NCBI GenBank assembly: GCA_902611405.1
Contig: CACLZL010000008.1
Location: 1-59,405, forward strand
Source of the DNA: an uncultured Pelagibacteraceae bacterium
GTDB taxonomy: Bacteria > Pseudomonadota > Alphaproteobacteria > Pelagibacterales > Pelagibacteraceae
Direction of reading: 5' to 3'
DNA: 59,405 bases
Shown here: positions 34,976-45,519 of the stretch, piece after piece
Position numbering within the stretch: position 1 is the stretch's first letter
Layout: each line of letters begins with the position of its first letter
Notes under the pieces: generated by a model
Database searches by the model: none
Told to the model about the DNA's origin: nothing
What the model saw: the letters and a program-made list of their open reading frames with translations, nothing else
Translations under genes and position numbers: made by a program

Positions 34976-36995
34976 ATTGAAAGTTAATGAAATCGAAGTT
35001 GAAGTTGAAGAAGGTTTAACTGTTCTTCAGGCTTGTGAAAAAGCTGGCGTTGAAATTCCAAGATTTTGTTATCATGAAAAATTATCGATAGCAGGTAATT
35101 GTAGAATGTGTTTAGTTGAAATGGAAAAATCTCCTAAACCAATTGCTTCATGTGCTATGCCTGCTGCCGAGGGTATGAATATCAAAACAAATACTGCTCT
35201 TGTTGAAAAAGCCCGTAAAGGAGTAATGGAATTTCTGTTGGCTAACCATCCTTTAGATTGTCCAGTTTGTGATCAAGGGGGTGAGTGTGATCTCCAAGAT
35301 CAATCAATGTACTATGGAGTAGACAAATCAAGATTTAAAGAAAACAAAAGAGAAGTTTCTGAAAAAAATATGGGACCATTGATTAAAACTCAAATGACCA
35401 GATGTATTCATTGTACGAGATGTGTAAGATTTGCAACAGAAGTAGCAGGAGTTCCAGAACTAGGTGCTATAGGCAGAGGGGAAGATATGCAAATTACTAC
35501 TTATTTAGAACAATCAATGCAATCTGAATTGTCTGCTAACGTTGTAGATTTATGTCCAGTAGGAGCCCTTACATCAAAACCTTACGTTTTTGAAGCTAGA
35601 CCATGGGAACTAAAGAAAACAGAAACAATTGATGTAATGGACGCAATTGGATCAAATGTAAGAGTAGACACATACGATTGGGAAGTCAAAAGGGTACTTC
35701 CAATTATAAATGAAGATATTAATGAGGAGTGGATCTCTGACAAAACGAGATATGCATGTGATGGACTTCTGCATCAAAGATTAGACAACCCATTTATCAA
35801 ATACAACGGTAAGTTTGAGAAAGCCTCATGGGATGAAGTGTACAAAATAATTAAATCTAAATTTGAAAACACATCAAAAGAAAAAATATGTGGTTTTGTT
35901 GGTGATTTAAGTAACATGGAGACTGGTTATATTTTTAAAGAATTTTTTGATCGAACAATTGATACTAAAAATTACGATTCAAGATCTGATAACAGATTTA
36001 TAAATACTTCAAAAAGAGAAAATTATTTATTTAATTCTTCCATAAACGGAATTGAAGAAGCAGATTTAATTTTGTTAATAGGTACAAATCCAAGATACGA
36101 AGCAACTATTTTAAATGCCAGAATTAGAAAAGCTTATCTAAACAATAATACAAAAATAATTTCACTTAATGACGTTGGTGATTTAACTTATCCTTATCAA
36201 AGTTTAGATGGTCAAACTCAAACTTTAAATAATATTCTTGAAGGCAATCATGAAATTTCTCAAGAAATTATTAATTCAAAAAAACCAATAATTATTATTG
36301 GTGAGTCTCTACTTAGATTAAAGTCTTCAGAATTTTTATTTAATAAAACAAAAGAATTTTTATCAAAAAATAATAAAATTTCAGATGAATGGAACTCTTT
36401 AAACATATTATCAACTGATGCAGCAACAGTAGGAAGTATTGATCTTGGAATAATTAATAATGAAAATAATTTATTTAGCGACTTAAAAGAACATAAATTT
36501 GATATTATCTATCTTGTAGGTCAAGACAACTTAGAATTTGATAAAAAAGATGAATTCATAATTTATCAAGGTAGTCATGGTGACAAAGGTGCTGAATCTG
36601 CTGATATTATTTTACCTGGTGCTGCTTATACCGAACAAGATGGATACTTTACTAATCTAGAGGGTAAAATTCAAAAAGCCTATAAAGCATCATATCCACC
36701 GGGTGAGGCAAAAGAAGATTGGCAAATAATTAATGAGCTAGCTGAGTTTATGAACAACAGAAAATTATTTAATGACAAAGATGAATTAGATAGCAGCATG
36801 TTTAACTATTTAAATTTACAAAAAGAAAAACAAGTGAAAGACCAAAATAACTCTCTAAAAGAATTTCAAAATGAAAATTTAATAATTAAAGTAAAAGATT
36901 ATTATTTTTCAAATGTCATTGCTAGATCATCAAAAACAATGATTGAATGTAATAATTCAAAATTAAATTTAAAATCTACAGGTACAGAAGGTTAA
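34968..36995 (+). CDS. nuoG: NADH-quinone oxidoreductase subunit G
   Basis: The largest peripheral subunit, 675 residues. The N-terminal ferredoxin domain has the [2Fe-2S] ligands C34, C45, C48 and C62; the HxxxC segment [16 protein letters not shown] and CIHCTRC carry further clusters. The molybdopterin-oxidoreductase-like C-terminal region is present but divergent and Asn/Lys-rich, as usual for a non-catalytic structural domain. It ends one base before nuoH. Confidence 0.97.
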   Translation: MLKLKVNEIEVEVEEGLTVLQACEKAGVEIPRFCYHEKLSIAGNCRMCLVEMEKSPKPIASCAMPAAEGMNIKTNTALVEKARKGVMEFLLANHPLDCPVCDQGGECDLQDQSMYYGVDKSRFKENKREVSEKNMGPLIKTQMTRCIHCTRCVRFATEVAGVPELGAIGRGEDMQITTYLEQSMQSELSANVVDLCPVGALTSKPYVFEARPWELKKTETIDVMDAIGSNVRVDTYDWEVKRVLPIINEDINEEWISDKTRYACDGLLHQRLDNPFIKYNGKFEKASWDEVYKIIKSKFENTSKEKICGFVGDLSNMETGYIFKEFFDRTIDTKNYDSRSDNRFINTSKRENYLFNSSINGIEEADLILLIGTNPRYEATILNARIRKAYLNNNTKIISLNDVGDLTYPYQSLDGQTQTLNNILEGNHEISQEIINSKKPIIIIGESLLRLKSSEFLFNKTKEFLSKNNKISDEWNSLNILSTDAATVGSIDLGIINNENNLFSDLKEHKFDIIYLVGQDNLEFDKKDEFIIYQGSHGDKGAESADIILPGAAYTEQDGYFTNLEGKIQKAYKASYPPGEAKEDWQIINELAEFMNNRKLFNDKDELDSSMFNYLNLQKEKQVKDQNNSLKEFQNENLIIKVKDYYFSNVIARSSKTMIECNNSKLNLKSTGTEG

Positions 36996-36996
36996 T

Positions 36997-37998
36997 ATGG
37001 AATACTTAAGTATAGTTTTTCAAGAAGCTTATAAAATTTTATTTTTACTAGTTCCTGTTCTTGTTTCAGTGGCAATGATAGTTTGGCTTGATAGAAGGGT
37101 TTGGGCTTTTGTTCAAAAAAGACAAGGACCTAACGTCGTTGGTCCGTTTGGCTTATTACAATCTTTAGCTGATGCTTTAAAATATATATTTAAAGAAATC
37201 ATTATTCCATCTAGCTCAAACAAAGTAATTTTTATATTGGCTCCAATAGTAACGATGACTTTAGCTCTAATCGCTTGGGCTGTAATCCCTTTTAGTGCAA
37301 CTCAGGTTTTGGCTGATATTAATGTTGGTATTCTTTATTTATTTGCTGTTTCTTCACTAGGAGTCTATGGAATAATCATGGGTGGGTGGGCATCAAACTC
37401 CAAATATCCTTTTCTTGGAGCAATTCGTTCTGCTGCTCAAATGGTATCTTATGAAGTTTCAATTGGTGTAATAATAATAAATGTTTTACTTTGTGTCGGT
37501 TCATTGAATTTAAACGACATTGTTATTGCTCAACAAAATATGTGGTTTGTAATTCCATTATTTCCAATGTTTGTAATCTTTTTTATTTCTGCTTTAGCTG
37601 AAACTAACAGACCACCTTTTGATTTACCCGAAGCAGAAGCAGAATTGGTGGCTGGATACCAAACAGAATATTCAGGAATGATGTATGCTATGTTTTGGTT
37701 GGGTGAGTATGCAAATATTTTATTAATGTGTGCAATGGGGGCAATATTATTTTTAGGCGGCTGGATGTCTCCAATTGATGTTTATCCGTTTACATTAGTA
37801 CCAGGTGCGATATGGTTAATATTAAAAATTCTTCTTTTATTTATTCTTTTTGCTTTAGTTAAGGCGATAGTCCCTAGATACAGATATGATCAATTAATGA
37901 GACTTGGATGGAAAGTATTTCTTCCTCTATCTTTAATTTGGGTAGTATTAACAGCTAGTTATTTATTTTATTTTAATCTTTTACCAGTGAATCAATAA
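36997..37998 (+). CDS. nuoH: NADH-quinone oxidoreductase subunit H
   Basis: A 333-residue membrane subunit with about eight segments, linking the peripheral arm to the proton-pumping arm and lining the quinone channel. [20 protein letters not shown] and [20 protein letters not shown] are the hallmark cytoplasmic loops with the conserved acidic residues. The stop overlaps nuoI by one base. Confidence 0.98.
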   Translation: MEYLSIVFQEAYKILFLLVPVLVSVAMIVWLDRRVWAFVQKRQGPNVVGPFGLLQSLADALKYIFKEIIIPSSSNKVIFILAPIVTMTLALIAWAVIPFSATQVLADINVGILYLFAVSSLGVYGIIMGGWASNSKYPFLGAIRSAAQMVSYEVSIGVIIINVLLCVGSLNLNDIVIAQQNMWFVIPLFPMFVIFFISALAETNRPPFDLPEAEAELVAGYQTEYSGMMYAMFWLGEYANILLMCAMGAILFLGGWMSPIDVYPFTLVPGAIWLILKILLLFILFALVKAIVPRYRYDQLMRLGWKVFLPLSLIWVVLTASYLFYFNLLPVNQ

Positions 37999-38483
37999 TG
38001 AATATTACAAGATTTTTTAAAACAATATTTATGACTGACTTCATCGGTGGGTTATTTATTGCTATTAAAGAATTATTTAAATCAAAAAAAACAATTAATT
38101 ACCCTTTTGAGAAGGGTAAAATAAGTCCTCGTTTTAGAGGTGAACACGCTTTACGAAGATACCCAAATGGAGAAGAGAGATGTATAGCTTGTAAATTATG
38201 TGAAGCTGTATGTCCCGCACAAGCAATAACAATAGAATCTGCTGAAAGAGAAGACGGAAGCAGAAAAACTACACGTTACGATATTGATATGATGAAGTGT
38301 ATTTATTGTGGTTTGTGTGAAGAATCTTGTCCTGTAGATGCAATAGTACAAGGTCCGAATTTTGAATTTTCAACAGAAACAAGAGAAGAACTTTATTATA
38401 CAAAAGAAAAATTATTAGATAATGGAGATAGATGGGAGAATGTTTTGGAGGCTAATATTAAAGCTGACAATATCCATAGATAA
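37998..38483 (+). CDS. nuoI: NADH-quinone oxidoreductase subunit I
   Basis: A 161-residue ferredoxin-like subunit with two [4Fe-4S] clusters, N6a and N6b. Ligands are C62, C65, C68, C72 and C101, C104, C107, C111 (CIACKLC...CP and CIYCGLC...CP). The basic N-terminal helix associates with the membrane arm. Confidence 0.98.
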   Translation: MNITRFFKTIFMTDFIGGLFIAIKELFKSKKTINYPFEKGKISPRFRGEHALRRYPNGEERCIACKLCEAVCPAQAITIESAEREDGSRKTTRYDIDMMKCIYCGLCEESCPVDAIVQGPNFEFSTETREELYYTKEKLLDNGDRWENVLEANIKADNIHR

Positions 38484-38485
38484 AA

Positions 38486-39118
38486 ATGATTGCACACGCT
38501 ATTTTCTTTTATACATTTTCTATAATTGCAGTTGTTTCAGCGATAATGGTTACCGCTTCGAAAAATACTGTTCACTCAGTATTTTTCTTAATACTTGATT
38601 TCATAAGTATATCTTGTCTTTTCATCATGATAGGTGCTGAATTTTTGGGAATGATAATGCTAATTGTTTATGTTGGAGCTGTAGCTGTTTTATTCTTATT
38701 TGTAGTTATGATGTTAAATGTAGCTCAACAAAAAAACCAATGGTTTGCAGGTCAACAAAGCTCCAGACATATTCCTGTAGGTTTAATTATCAGTACCCTT
38801 ATATTTTTTGAAATAATAATTGTAATTGGAGGTTGGAAATATAAACCAGAAATCTTTGATATTAATAATTCACTTAGCCAAACAAGCATTAGCAACACTC
38901 ATTCACTGGGACAGATTTTATATACTGATTATATTCATGTGTTTCAAATAAGTGGAATGATCTTATTAGTAGCTATGGTTGGTGCTATTGTATTAACATT
39001 TAGACAAAGATCAGGTCTTAAAAGACAAAGTTATATCAAGCAAATATCTAGAGAAAGAGCTGAAGGTGTTGAGGTGCTAGAAGTTCAGAGTAATAAAGGA
39101 GTTAAAATAGATGATTGA
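38486..39118 (+). CDS. nuoJ: NADH-quinone oxidoreductase subunit J
   Basis: A 210-residue membrane subunit with five segments. The third segment [19 protein letters not shown] is the conserved helix taking part in coupling. A charged tail of about 35 residues follows. It overlaps nuoK by eight bases. Confidence 0.96.
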   Translation: MIAHAIFFYTFSIIAVVSAIMVTASKNTVHSVFFLILDFISISCLFIMIGAEFLGMIMLIVYVGAVAVLFLFVVMMLNVAQQKNQWFAGQQSSRHIPVGLIISTLIFFEIIIVIGGWKYKPEIFDINNSLSQTSISNTHSLGQILYTDYIHVFQISGMILLVAMVGAIVLTFRQRSGLKRQSYIKQISRERAEGVEVLEVQSNKGVKIDD

Positions 39119-39422
39119 TATAGGTTTGGGACATTATTTAACTTTAGGAGCAGTGATATTCTCAATTGGAGTAATTGGTATTTTTCTTAATAGAAAGAAC
39201 ATCATTGTCATATTAATGAGTATTGAACTGATATTACTTGCAGTTAACATCAATTTAGTTGCTTTTTCTATTTATTTAGGAGATTTGGCTGGACAAGTCT
39301 TTACTTTATTTATTCTGACAGTTGCGGCAGCAGAAGCAGCGATAGGATTGGCAATTATAGTCGTGTATTTTAGAAATTCTGGAACAATACGAGTTGAAGA
39401 AATTGATAAACTGAAAGGATAA
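39111..39422 (+). CDS. nuoK: NADH-quinone oxidoreductase subunit K
   Basis: A 103-residue, three-segment membrane subunit. [17 protein letters not shown] and [15 protein letters not shown] hold the two conserved membrane-embedded glutamates of the proton path. Length and order between nuoJ and nuoL are standard. Confidence 0.97.
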   Translation: MIDIGLGHYLTLGAVIFSIGVIGIFLNRKNIIVILMSIELILLAVNINLVAFSIYLGDLAGQVFTLFILTVAAAEAAIGLAIIVVYFRNSGTIRVEEIDKLKG

Positions 39423-39424
39423 CC

Positions 39425-41335
39425 ATGGAACTATCAATTATATTTCTTCCACTTATTGCATCAATTATTTCAGGTTTTTTTGGAAAATATATCGGTGATA
39501 GAAATTCTGAAATAGTAACTAGCATGCTTGTTTCAATCTCTGCTCTCTTATCAATTTTTGTTCTTTATCAAGTAATCGTAAATAAGTATGAAGAAAATAT
39601 TGTTATAGCTACCTGGATAAGCTCTGGGTCACTTGATGTAAATTGGTCGATGTTAATTGATCCATTATCAGCTGTGATGCTAGTAGTTGTAACTTCTGTA
39701 TCTGCTTTAGTACATATCTATTCAATTGGTTACATGTCTCATGACCCTCATAAACCAAGATTTATGGCTTATTTATCATTGTTCACATTTGCGATGTTGA
39801 TGCTTGTGACTTCAGATAATTTCATACAATTATTTTTTGGTTGGGAAGGTGTTGGTTTATGTTCTTACTTCTTAATTGGTTTTTGGTTCAAAAAGGAAAG
39901 CGCAAATGCTGCAGCAATAAAAGCATTTGTTGTAAATAGAGTAGGTGATTTTGGTTTTGCTTTAGGAATTTTCTTAATATTTTATTTATTTGGAACTGTT
40001 AATTACTCAGAGGTTTTTCAACAAATTCCAACAGTTGTAGATAAAAATTTATTATTTTTAGGTTTTAAGGTTAAAGCGATAGATTTAATTTGTTTACTTT
40101 TATTTATTGGAGCAATGGGCAAATCTGCACAAATATTGCTACATACTTGGCTACCCGATGCGATGGAGGGTCCAACCCCAGTTTCTGCATTAATTCATGC
40201 AGCAACGATGGTAACAGCTGGTGTTTTCTTAGTGGTAAGGTGTTCCCCAATTTATGAATATTCACCGTTAATATTAAATTTTATAACTATTGTTGGAATG
40301 ACTACTGCATTCTTTGCAGCAACTGTCGCTCTAGTTCAAACAGATATAAAAAAAATCATTGCTTATTCTACATGTAGTCAACTTGGTTATATGTTTTTTG
40401 CAGCTGGAGTAGGTGCATACAATGTTGCTATGTTTCACTTATTTACTCATGCATTTTTTAAAGCTTTATTATTTTTAGGATCTGGTTCAGTAATCCACGC
40501 ATTTAATGATGAGCAAAATATAAATAATATGGGCGGTGTATGGAAAAAATTACCATACACCTATATTTTAATGATTATCGGAACACTTGCTTTAACAGGT
40601 TTTCCATTTTTATCAGGATTTTATTCTAAAGATGCAATTATAGAATTTGCATATTTAAAAGGAAATACTACTGGTTATTATGCAGCTGGGATTGGAATAA
40701 TTACAGCATTTTTAACATCTATTTATTCATGGAGATTAATCTTTAAAACTTTCCATGGAGACTATAACAATAAAGTGATCAAGATAGAGGAAACACATGA
40801 GTCTCCATTAGTAATGCTTCTTCCTTTATTTGTTCTCTCAATAGGAGCAGTATTTGCTGGTTTTCTATTTAAAGAACTCTTTATTGGTTATGGAGATAAT
40901 TTATTCTGGGCAGAGTCTATAAAGTTTTTAGAGCCTTTAAGTACTGAACATCCACCTTTATGGTTTTTGCTTTTAACACCTTGTTTGGTTTTATTGTCTA
41001 TTCCAATTGCTTATTACTTATTTGTTAAAAACAAAGAGTTACCTAACTCAATAGTTTCTATGAATAAACCTTTGTATAACTTTTTATTGAACAAATGGTA
41101 CTTTGATGAGTTGTACGATGTATTGTTTATTAAATCCTCAAAAAAATTAGGATTATTTTTATGGAAATTTTGTGATGGAACTATAATCGATGGTTTTGGT
41201 CCCGATGGGATTTCTTCATTTATAAAAAAATGTTCAATTAAAGCAACTAAATTTCAAAGTGGTTTTATTTATCAATATGCATTTGTAATGTTGTTAGGTT
41301 TCTCTGCTTTACTAACCTTTTTAATACTTAAATAA
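39425..41335 (+). CDS. nuoL: NADH-quinone oxidoreductase subunit L
   Basis: The distal antiporter-like proton-pumping subunit, 636 residues, with about 16 membrane segments and the long lateral helix near the C-terminus. FFGWEGVGLCSYFLIGFW contains the key glutamate, and GKSAQILLHTWLPDAMEGPT the lysine-bearing helix. It overlaps nuoM by one base. Confidence 0.97.
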   Translation: MELSIIFLPLIASIISGFFGKYIGDRNSEIVTSMLVSISALLSIFVLYQVIVNKYEENIVIATWISSGSLDVNWSMLIDPLSAVMLVVVTSVSALVHIYSIGYMSHDPHKPRFMAYLSLFTFAMLMLVTSDNFIQLFFGWEGVGLCSYFLIGFWFKKESANAAAIKAFVVNRVGDFGFALGIFLIFYLFGTVNYSEVFQQIPTVVDKNLLFLGFKVKAIDLICLLLFIGAMGKSAQILLHTWLPDAMEGPTPVSALIHAATMVTAGVFLVVRCSPIYEYSPLILNFITIVGMTTAFFAATVALVQTDIKKIIAYSTCSQLGYMFFAAGVGAYNVAMFHLFTHAFFKALLFLGSGSVIHAFNDEQNINNMGGVWKKLPYTYILMIIGTLALTGFPFLSGFYSKDAIIEFAYLKGNTTGYYAAGIGIITAFLTSIYSWRLIFKTFHGDYNNKVIKIEETHESPLVMLLPLFVLSIGAVFAGFLFKELFIGYGDNLFWAESIKFLEPLSTEHPPLWFLLLTPCLVLLSIPIAYYLFVKNKELPNSIVSMNKPLYNFLLNKWYFDELYDVLFIKSSKKLGLFLWKFCDGTIIDGFGPDGISSFIKKCSIKATKFQSGFIYQYAFVMLLGFSALLTFLILK

Positions 41336-42816
41336 TGAATTTTCCTATTCTTTCATCTCTAATATTATTGCCAACAATAGGAGCTTTATTTTTATTTTTT
41401 ATAAGAGAAAAAGAAGGAAATAATACTACGATTAAATATGTAGCCTTATTCACTACAGTAGTAAATTTTTTAATTTCCATTTACTTATGGATTGCTTTTG
41501 ATCAATCTACTTCTAGTTTTCAATTTATAGAAGATAGAACATGGATTAAAGGATTTATTAATTACAAAGTTGGCGTAGATGGTATTTCAATTTTGTTTAT
41601 TATACTAACAACATTTATCACACCATTATGCATTATATCTGTAAACAACTCAGTTAAAAATAGATTAAGAGATTTTTTAATTGCAATACTAATCATGGAA
41701 AGTTTTATGATTGGTGTTTTCTCTGCGCTTGATTTGGTTGTATTTTATTTATTTTTTGAAGCTGGATTAATCCCAATGTTTTTAATTATTGGAATTTGGG
41801 GAGGTGAAAGAAGGGTTTATTCAGCATTCAAATTCTTTTTATATACATTGTTAGGTTCTGTTTTGATGTTAGTTGCAATAATTTCAATTTATTGGATTAC
41901 AGGAACAACTGATGTGGTTCAACTATATGAAATTGGTATTGATGTTAAATATCAAAATTTATTGTGGTTAGCATTTTTTAGTTCATTTGCAGTTAAAACA
42001 CCTATGTGGCCAGTTCATACATGGTTACCTGATGCACACGTTGAGGCTCCTACAGCAGGATCTGTATTACTAGCCGCAATTTTGTTAAAGATGGCTGGAT
42101 ATGGTTTTATAAGATTTTCTTTGGGTCTTTTCCCGTTTGCATCTGAGGTATTTACTCCATTAATATATACCTTAAGTGTTATAGCAATCATATTTACTTC
42201 ACTGATAGCTTTAATGCAGGAAGATATGAAAAAGTTAATTGCTTATTCTTCAGTTGCTCATATGGGCTTTGTAACTTTGGGTATATTCACTTTGCAACAA
42301 CAAGGCATTGAAGGAAGTATAATTCAAATGATAAGCCATGGCTTAGTTTCAGCAGCATTATTTTTAACTGTTGGCGTAGTTTATGACAGAATGCATTCTA
42401 GATTGATAAGTACATACGGTGGACTAGTTTCTGTAATACCAAAATATTCAATATTATTCATGTTATTTGCTTTAGCATCACTTGGTTTACCTGGAACTAG
42501 TGGTTTTATTGGTGAGTTTTTAATATTAATGGGAGCTTTCAAGGATAATTTTTTAGTAGCTGTTATAGCAAGTATTGGAGTAATTTTAGGAGCTGCATAT
42601 ATGTTGTGGCTCTATAAAAGAGTAGTATTTGGAAAATTACTTAATGAAGACCTTAAAAAAATTTTAGATTTAAATAGATCTGAATATTTTATTTTATCTT
42701 GTTTAGCTGTACCAATCTTATTTTTTGGTTTTTATCCTGATCCGTTAATCAACACTATTGAAGTTTCTGTTACTGATTTAATTAATACGCATAACACAAA
42801 TATAGCTAGTAAATAA
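41335..42816 (+). CDS. nuoM: NADH-quinone oxidoreductase subunit M
   Basis: A 493-residue antiporter-like subunit with about 14 segments. YLFFEAGLIPMFLIIGIWGG and the helix VKTPMWPVHTWLPDAHVEAP are conserved ion-path motifs. It starts within the nuoL stop and ends one base before nuoN. Confidence 0.97.
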   Translation: MNFPILSSLILLPTIGALFLFFIREKEGNNTTIKYVALFTTVVNFLISIYLWIAFDQSTSSFQFIEDRTWIKGFINYKVGVDGISILFIILTTFITPLCIISVNNSVKNRLRDFLIAILIMESFMIGVFSALDLVVFYLFFEAGLIPMFLIIGIWGGERRVYSAFKFFLYTLLGSVLMLVAIISIYWITGTTDVVQLYEIGIDVKYQNLLWLAFFSSFAVKTPMWPVHTWLPDAHVEAPTAGSVLLAAILLKMAGYGFIRFSLGLFPFASEVFTPLIYTLSVIAIIFTSLIALMQEDMKKLIAYSSVAHMGFVTLGIFTLQQQGIEGSIIQMISHGLVSAALFLTVGVVYDRMHSRLISTYGGLVSVIPKYSILFMLFALASLGLPGTSGFIGEFLILMGAFKDNFLVAVIASIGVILGAAYMLWLYKRVVFGKLLNEDLKKILDLNRSEYFILSCLAVPILFFGFYPDPLINTIEVSVTDLINTHNTNIASK

Positions 42817-42817
42817 A

Positions 42818-44236
42818 ATGGAAAATTTAAATTTAATATTACCTGAAATTTTTATTTCTCTATCAATTATGTTTCTACTTATTTTGGGTGTGTTTAAAAA
42901 TGAAAGTTCTAAAATTATTTTTAATTTATCTTTGTTTGCAATTTTAATTACAACAATAATAACAATCAATGAAACCTTCTCTGTAACCAGAGAAACTTTG
43001 TTTAATGAAAGTGTTGTGATTGACAGTATGTCCTCGCTAATGAAAATTATAACTTTAATAGGCGGTTTTTTAGTTTTAGTTATTTCTTCAACTTATTTAA
43101 AAACATTTAAAATATATAATATAGAATACCCAGTTCTTATTTTGAGTTCAATTCTTGGAATGATGGTAATGATCAGCTCAAATGATTTAATTGTTTTTTA
43201 TATGGGTTTAGAATTACAGTCATTAGCTCTTTATGTTTTAGCTACATATAACAGAGATCAATTAAAATCATCAGAAGCTGGTTTGAAATATTTTGTTTTA
43301 AGTGCATTATCATCAGGACTGTTATTATATGGATGTTCTTTAGTTTATGGTTTTTCAGGTTCTACCAATTTTGATATAATATCAAATCAACTAAATTCTG
43401 AGGAATATGTTTTAACTTTTGGGATTGTGTTCATATTAGTTGGTTTAGCATTCAAAATTTCTGCAGTTCCATTTCATATGTGGGCACCTGATGTTTACGA
43501 AGGGTCTCCAACAACTGTAACTTTGTTTTTTACAATAGTACCAAAGATAGCTGCTTTGAGTGTATTTATTAGATTTTTATATGTTCCTTTTTTAAATTTA
43601 ATCGATCAATGGCAAATGATAATAGTTTTCTTATCTATAGCTTCTATGGTTTTTGGAGCAGTTGCTGCTATAGGGCAAACTAATATTAAAAGACTAATTG
43701 CTTACAGTTCTATAGGACACATTGGTTACACATTGGCTGGGTTAGCCACAGCATCAAACGAGGGAATTCAAAGTTCAATAATTTATATTTCTATTTATGT
43801 TGTTATGAATTTAGCTCTTTTTTCATGTTTATTAATGTTAAGAAGAAAAGATCAATATTTTGAAGATATTGATGATCTCTCAGGATTATCAAAAAATCAT
43901 CCATTGTTGTCTTTATGTTTGTTGTTAATACTATTTTCTTTAGCAGGCATACCACCCCTAGCTGGTTTCTTCGCAAAATTTTATGTTTTTAAAGCAGTAT
44001 TGGAACAATCAATGTATTTCTTAGCTATAGTAGGCTTATTATCAACTGTGGTTGCAGCTTTTTATTATCTAAGAATTATAAAAATTATGTATTTTGATAA
44101 GGAAAAAGATAAATTTGACTCAGATCATAGCTTATGGCTAAAATTTTCACTGACAGTTTCAACTATATTAATTCTTTTATACTTCATATTCCCAAGTCAG
44201 ATAGTAGAAGTTGTTTCAAGAATTAATATTATTTAA
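42818..44236 (+). CDS. nuoN: NADH-quinone oxidoreductase subunit N
   Basis: A 472-residue antiporter-like subunit, last of the complex I set. LVGLAFKISAVPFHMWAPDV with YEGSPTT is the conserved motif and contains the buried lysine. It overlaps the birA start by one base, so complex I and the following cofactor genes are probably one transcript. Confidence 0.97.
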   Translation: MENLNLILPEIFISLSIMFLLILGVFKNESSKIIFNLSLFAILITTIITINETFSVTRETLFNESVVIDSMSSLMKIITLIGGFLVLVISSTYLKTFKIYNIEYPVLILSSILGMMVMISSNDLIVFYMGLELQSLALYVLATYNRDQLKSSEAGLKYFVLSALSSGLLLYGCSLVYGFSGSTNFDIISNQLNSEEYVLTFGIVFILVGLAFKISAVPFHMWAPDVYEGSPTTVTLFFTIVPKIAALSVFIRFLYVPFLNLIDQWQMIIVFLSIASMVFGAVAAIGQTNIKRLIAYSSIGHIGYTLAGLATASNEGIQSSIIYISIYVVMNLALFSCLLMLRRKDQYFEDIDDLSGLSKNHPLLSLCLLLILFSLAGIPPLAGFFAKFYVFKAVLEQSMYFLAIVGLLSTVVAAFYYLRIIKIMYFDKEKDKFDSDHSLWLKFSLTVSTILILLYFIFPSQIVEVVSRINII

Positions 44237-44772
44237 TGAAATTTAAAAAATTCAAATTTAAAATAGTTAAAAGCACAAACAATACTGCGATAAGAATTAT
44301 TAAAGAAACTAAATACAACTTAGGTATGGTTGTTGCTGAAACACAAACAAATGGTAGGGGACAGTATGGAAGAAAATGGATATCATTAAAAGGAAATTTA
44401 TTTATCACTTTTTTCAATGAACTAAATAAAACAAAATTATCTATTAACACTATAACAAAAATCAATTGTCTCTTAGTCAAAAAATTACTCTCGTCATTTA
44501 CAAGTAAAAAAATTTTATTTAAAAAACCTAACGACTTACTAATTGATAAAAAAAAAATTAGTGGCATTTTACAGGAAGTCATATTTGTAAGAAATAAAAA
44601 ATTTTTAATTACTGGTATAGGCATAAATATTAAAAAAAATCCAATTATAAGCAATTATCCTGCCACAAACTTGCAAGAGGTAGCTAAAAAAAGTATTAGT
44701 AAATTAATTGTAGAAAATAAACTAAAACAAATTTTTGAAAAAAATTTATCTAAATTGTATAAAATCAAATAA
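44236..44772 (+). CDS. birA: Biotin--[acetyl-CoA-carboxylase] ligase, short form
   Basis: A 178-residue enzyme attaching biotin to the carboxylase carrier protein. NGRGQYGRKW (residues 39-48) is the biotinyl-AMP loop and KKISGILQE the catalytic Lys region. It lacks the N-terminal helix-turn-helix of repressor-type BirA and most of the C-terminal SH3-like cap, so it should be purely catalytic. Its location after nuoN and before coaX is standard in Alphaproteobacteria. Confidence 0.9.
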   Translation: MKFKKFKFKIVKSTNNTAIRIIKETKYNLGMVVAETQTNGRGQYGRKWISLKGNLFITFFNELNKTKLSINTITKINCLLVKKLLSSFTSKKILFKKPNDLLIDKKKISGILQEVIFVRNKKFLITGIGINIKKNPIISNYPATNLQEVAKKSISKLIVENKLKQIFEKNLSKLYKIK

Positions 44773-45518
44773 TGTATATTCTAGGTGATATTGGTAATAC
44801 AGAAACAAAATTATGTATCGTTTCTAAAAATAATAAAATTTTAAAAAAAATTACCTTTTTATCAAAATCTGTAAACAACAATCAGCTTAATATTTTGTTT
44901 AAAAAAAATAAAACTCAATTAAATAAAATTGAAAAAATATTATTTTGTAGTGTTGTTCCAAAAACATTTTCTATAATTAATAAATTTTTGTCGAAAAAAT
45001 TTAAATTAAAATGCTATGAGGTTAAAAAATTAAACTTAAAATCACTTATAAAAATTAAAGTAGATTATAAACAGGTGGGCTCAGATAGAATTACTAATGC
45101 TATAAGTTTAATGAACAATAAAAATAATTTTATAATTTTAGATTTTGGTACAGCAACTACTTTCGATGTTCTAATTAAAAATACTTATTATGGAGGAATA
45201 ATTGCCCCAGGTGTGAGATTGTCTCTTAATACCTTGTCTGACAAAGCAACTTTGATTCCAAAAATAGATTTAAAAAAGATTAATAAGGTAATTGGTAACA
45301 ATACAATCTCAGCTGTTAGATCAGGCTTTTTTTGGGGTTATGCAGGTTTAATTGACAATATTATTAATTTAATTAAGAAAGAGACTGAAAAATCTTTTAA
45401 AGTAATTATTACTGGTGGATTTTCAAACTTATTTAAAAACTCAATAAAAACGAAAGCAAGTCAAAACCAAGATATTACAATTAAAGGCTTAATAAAGATT
45501 TCAAAATTAATTAAATAA
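44772..45518 (+). CDS. coaX: Type III pantothenate kinase
   Basis: The first enzyme of coenzyme A synthesis, phosphorylating pantothenate, 248 residues. The actin-like fold shows the phosphate-1 motif GDIGNTETKL with D6, the second Asp motif DFGTATTFD and the substrate loop GGIIAPGVRLS. Overlaps birA by one base; one base before the RNase J gene. Confidence 0.94.
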   Translation: MYILGDIGNTETKLCIVSKNNKILKKITFLSKSVNNNQLNILFKKNKTQLNKIEKILFCSVVPKTFSIINKFLSKKFKLKCYEVKKLNLKSLIKIKVDYKQVGSDRITNAISLMNNKNNFIILDFGTATTFDVLIKNTYYGGIIAPGVRLSLNTLSDKATLIPKIDLKKINKVIGNNTISAVRSGFFWGYAGLIDNIINLIKKETEKSFKVIITGGFSNLFKNSIKTKASQNQDITIKGLIKISKLIK

Positions 45519-45519
45519 T

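Noticed and set aside
44236..44772. birA as a pseudogene
   Set aside because: Short, but the biotin and catalytic loops are present and the gene overlaps both neighbours in frame order; short catalytic forms exist.
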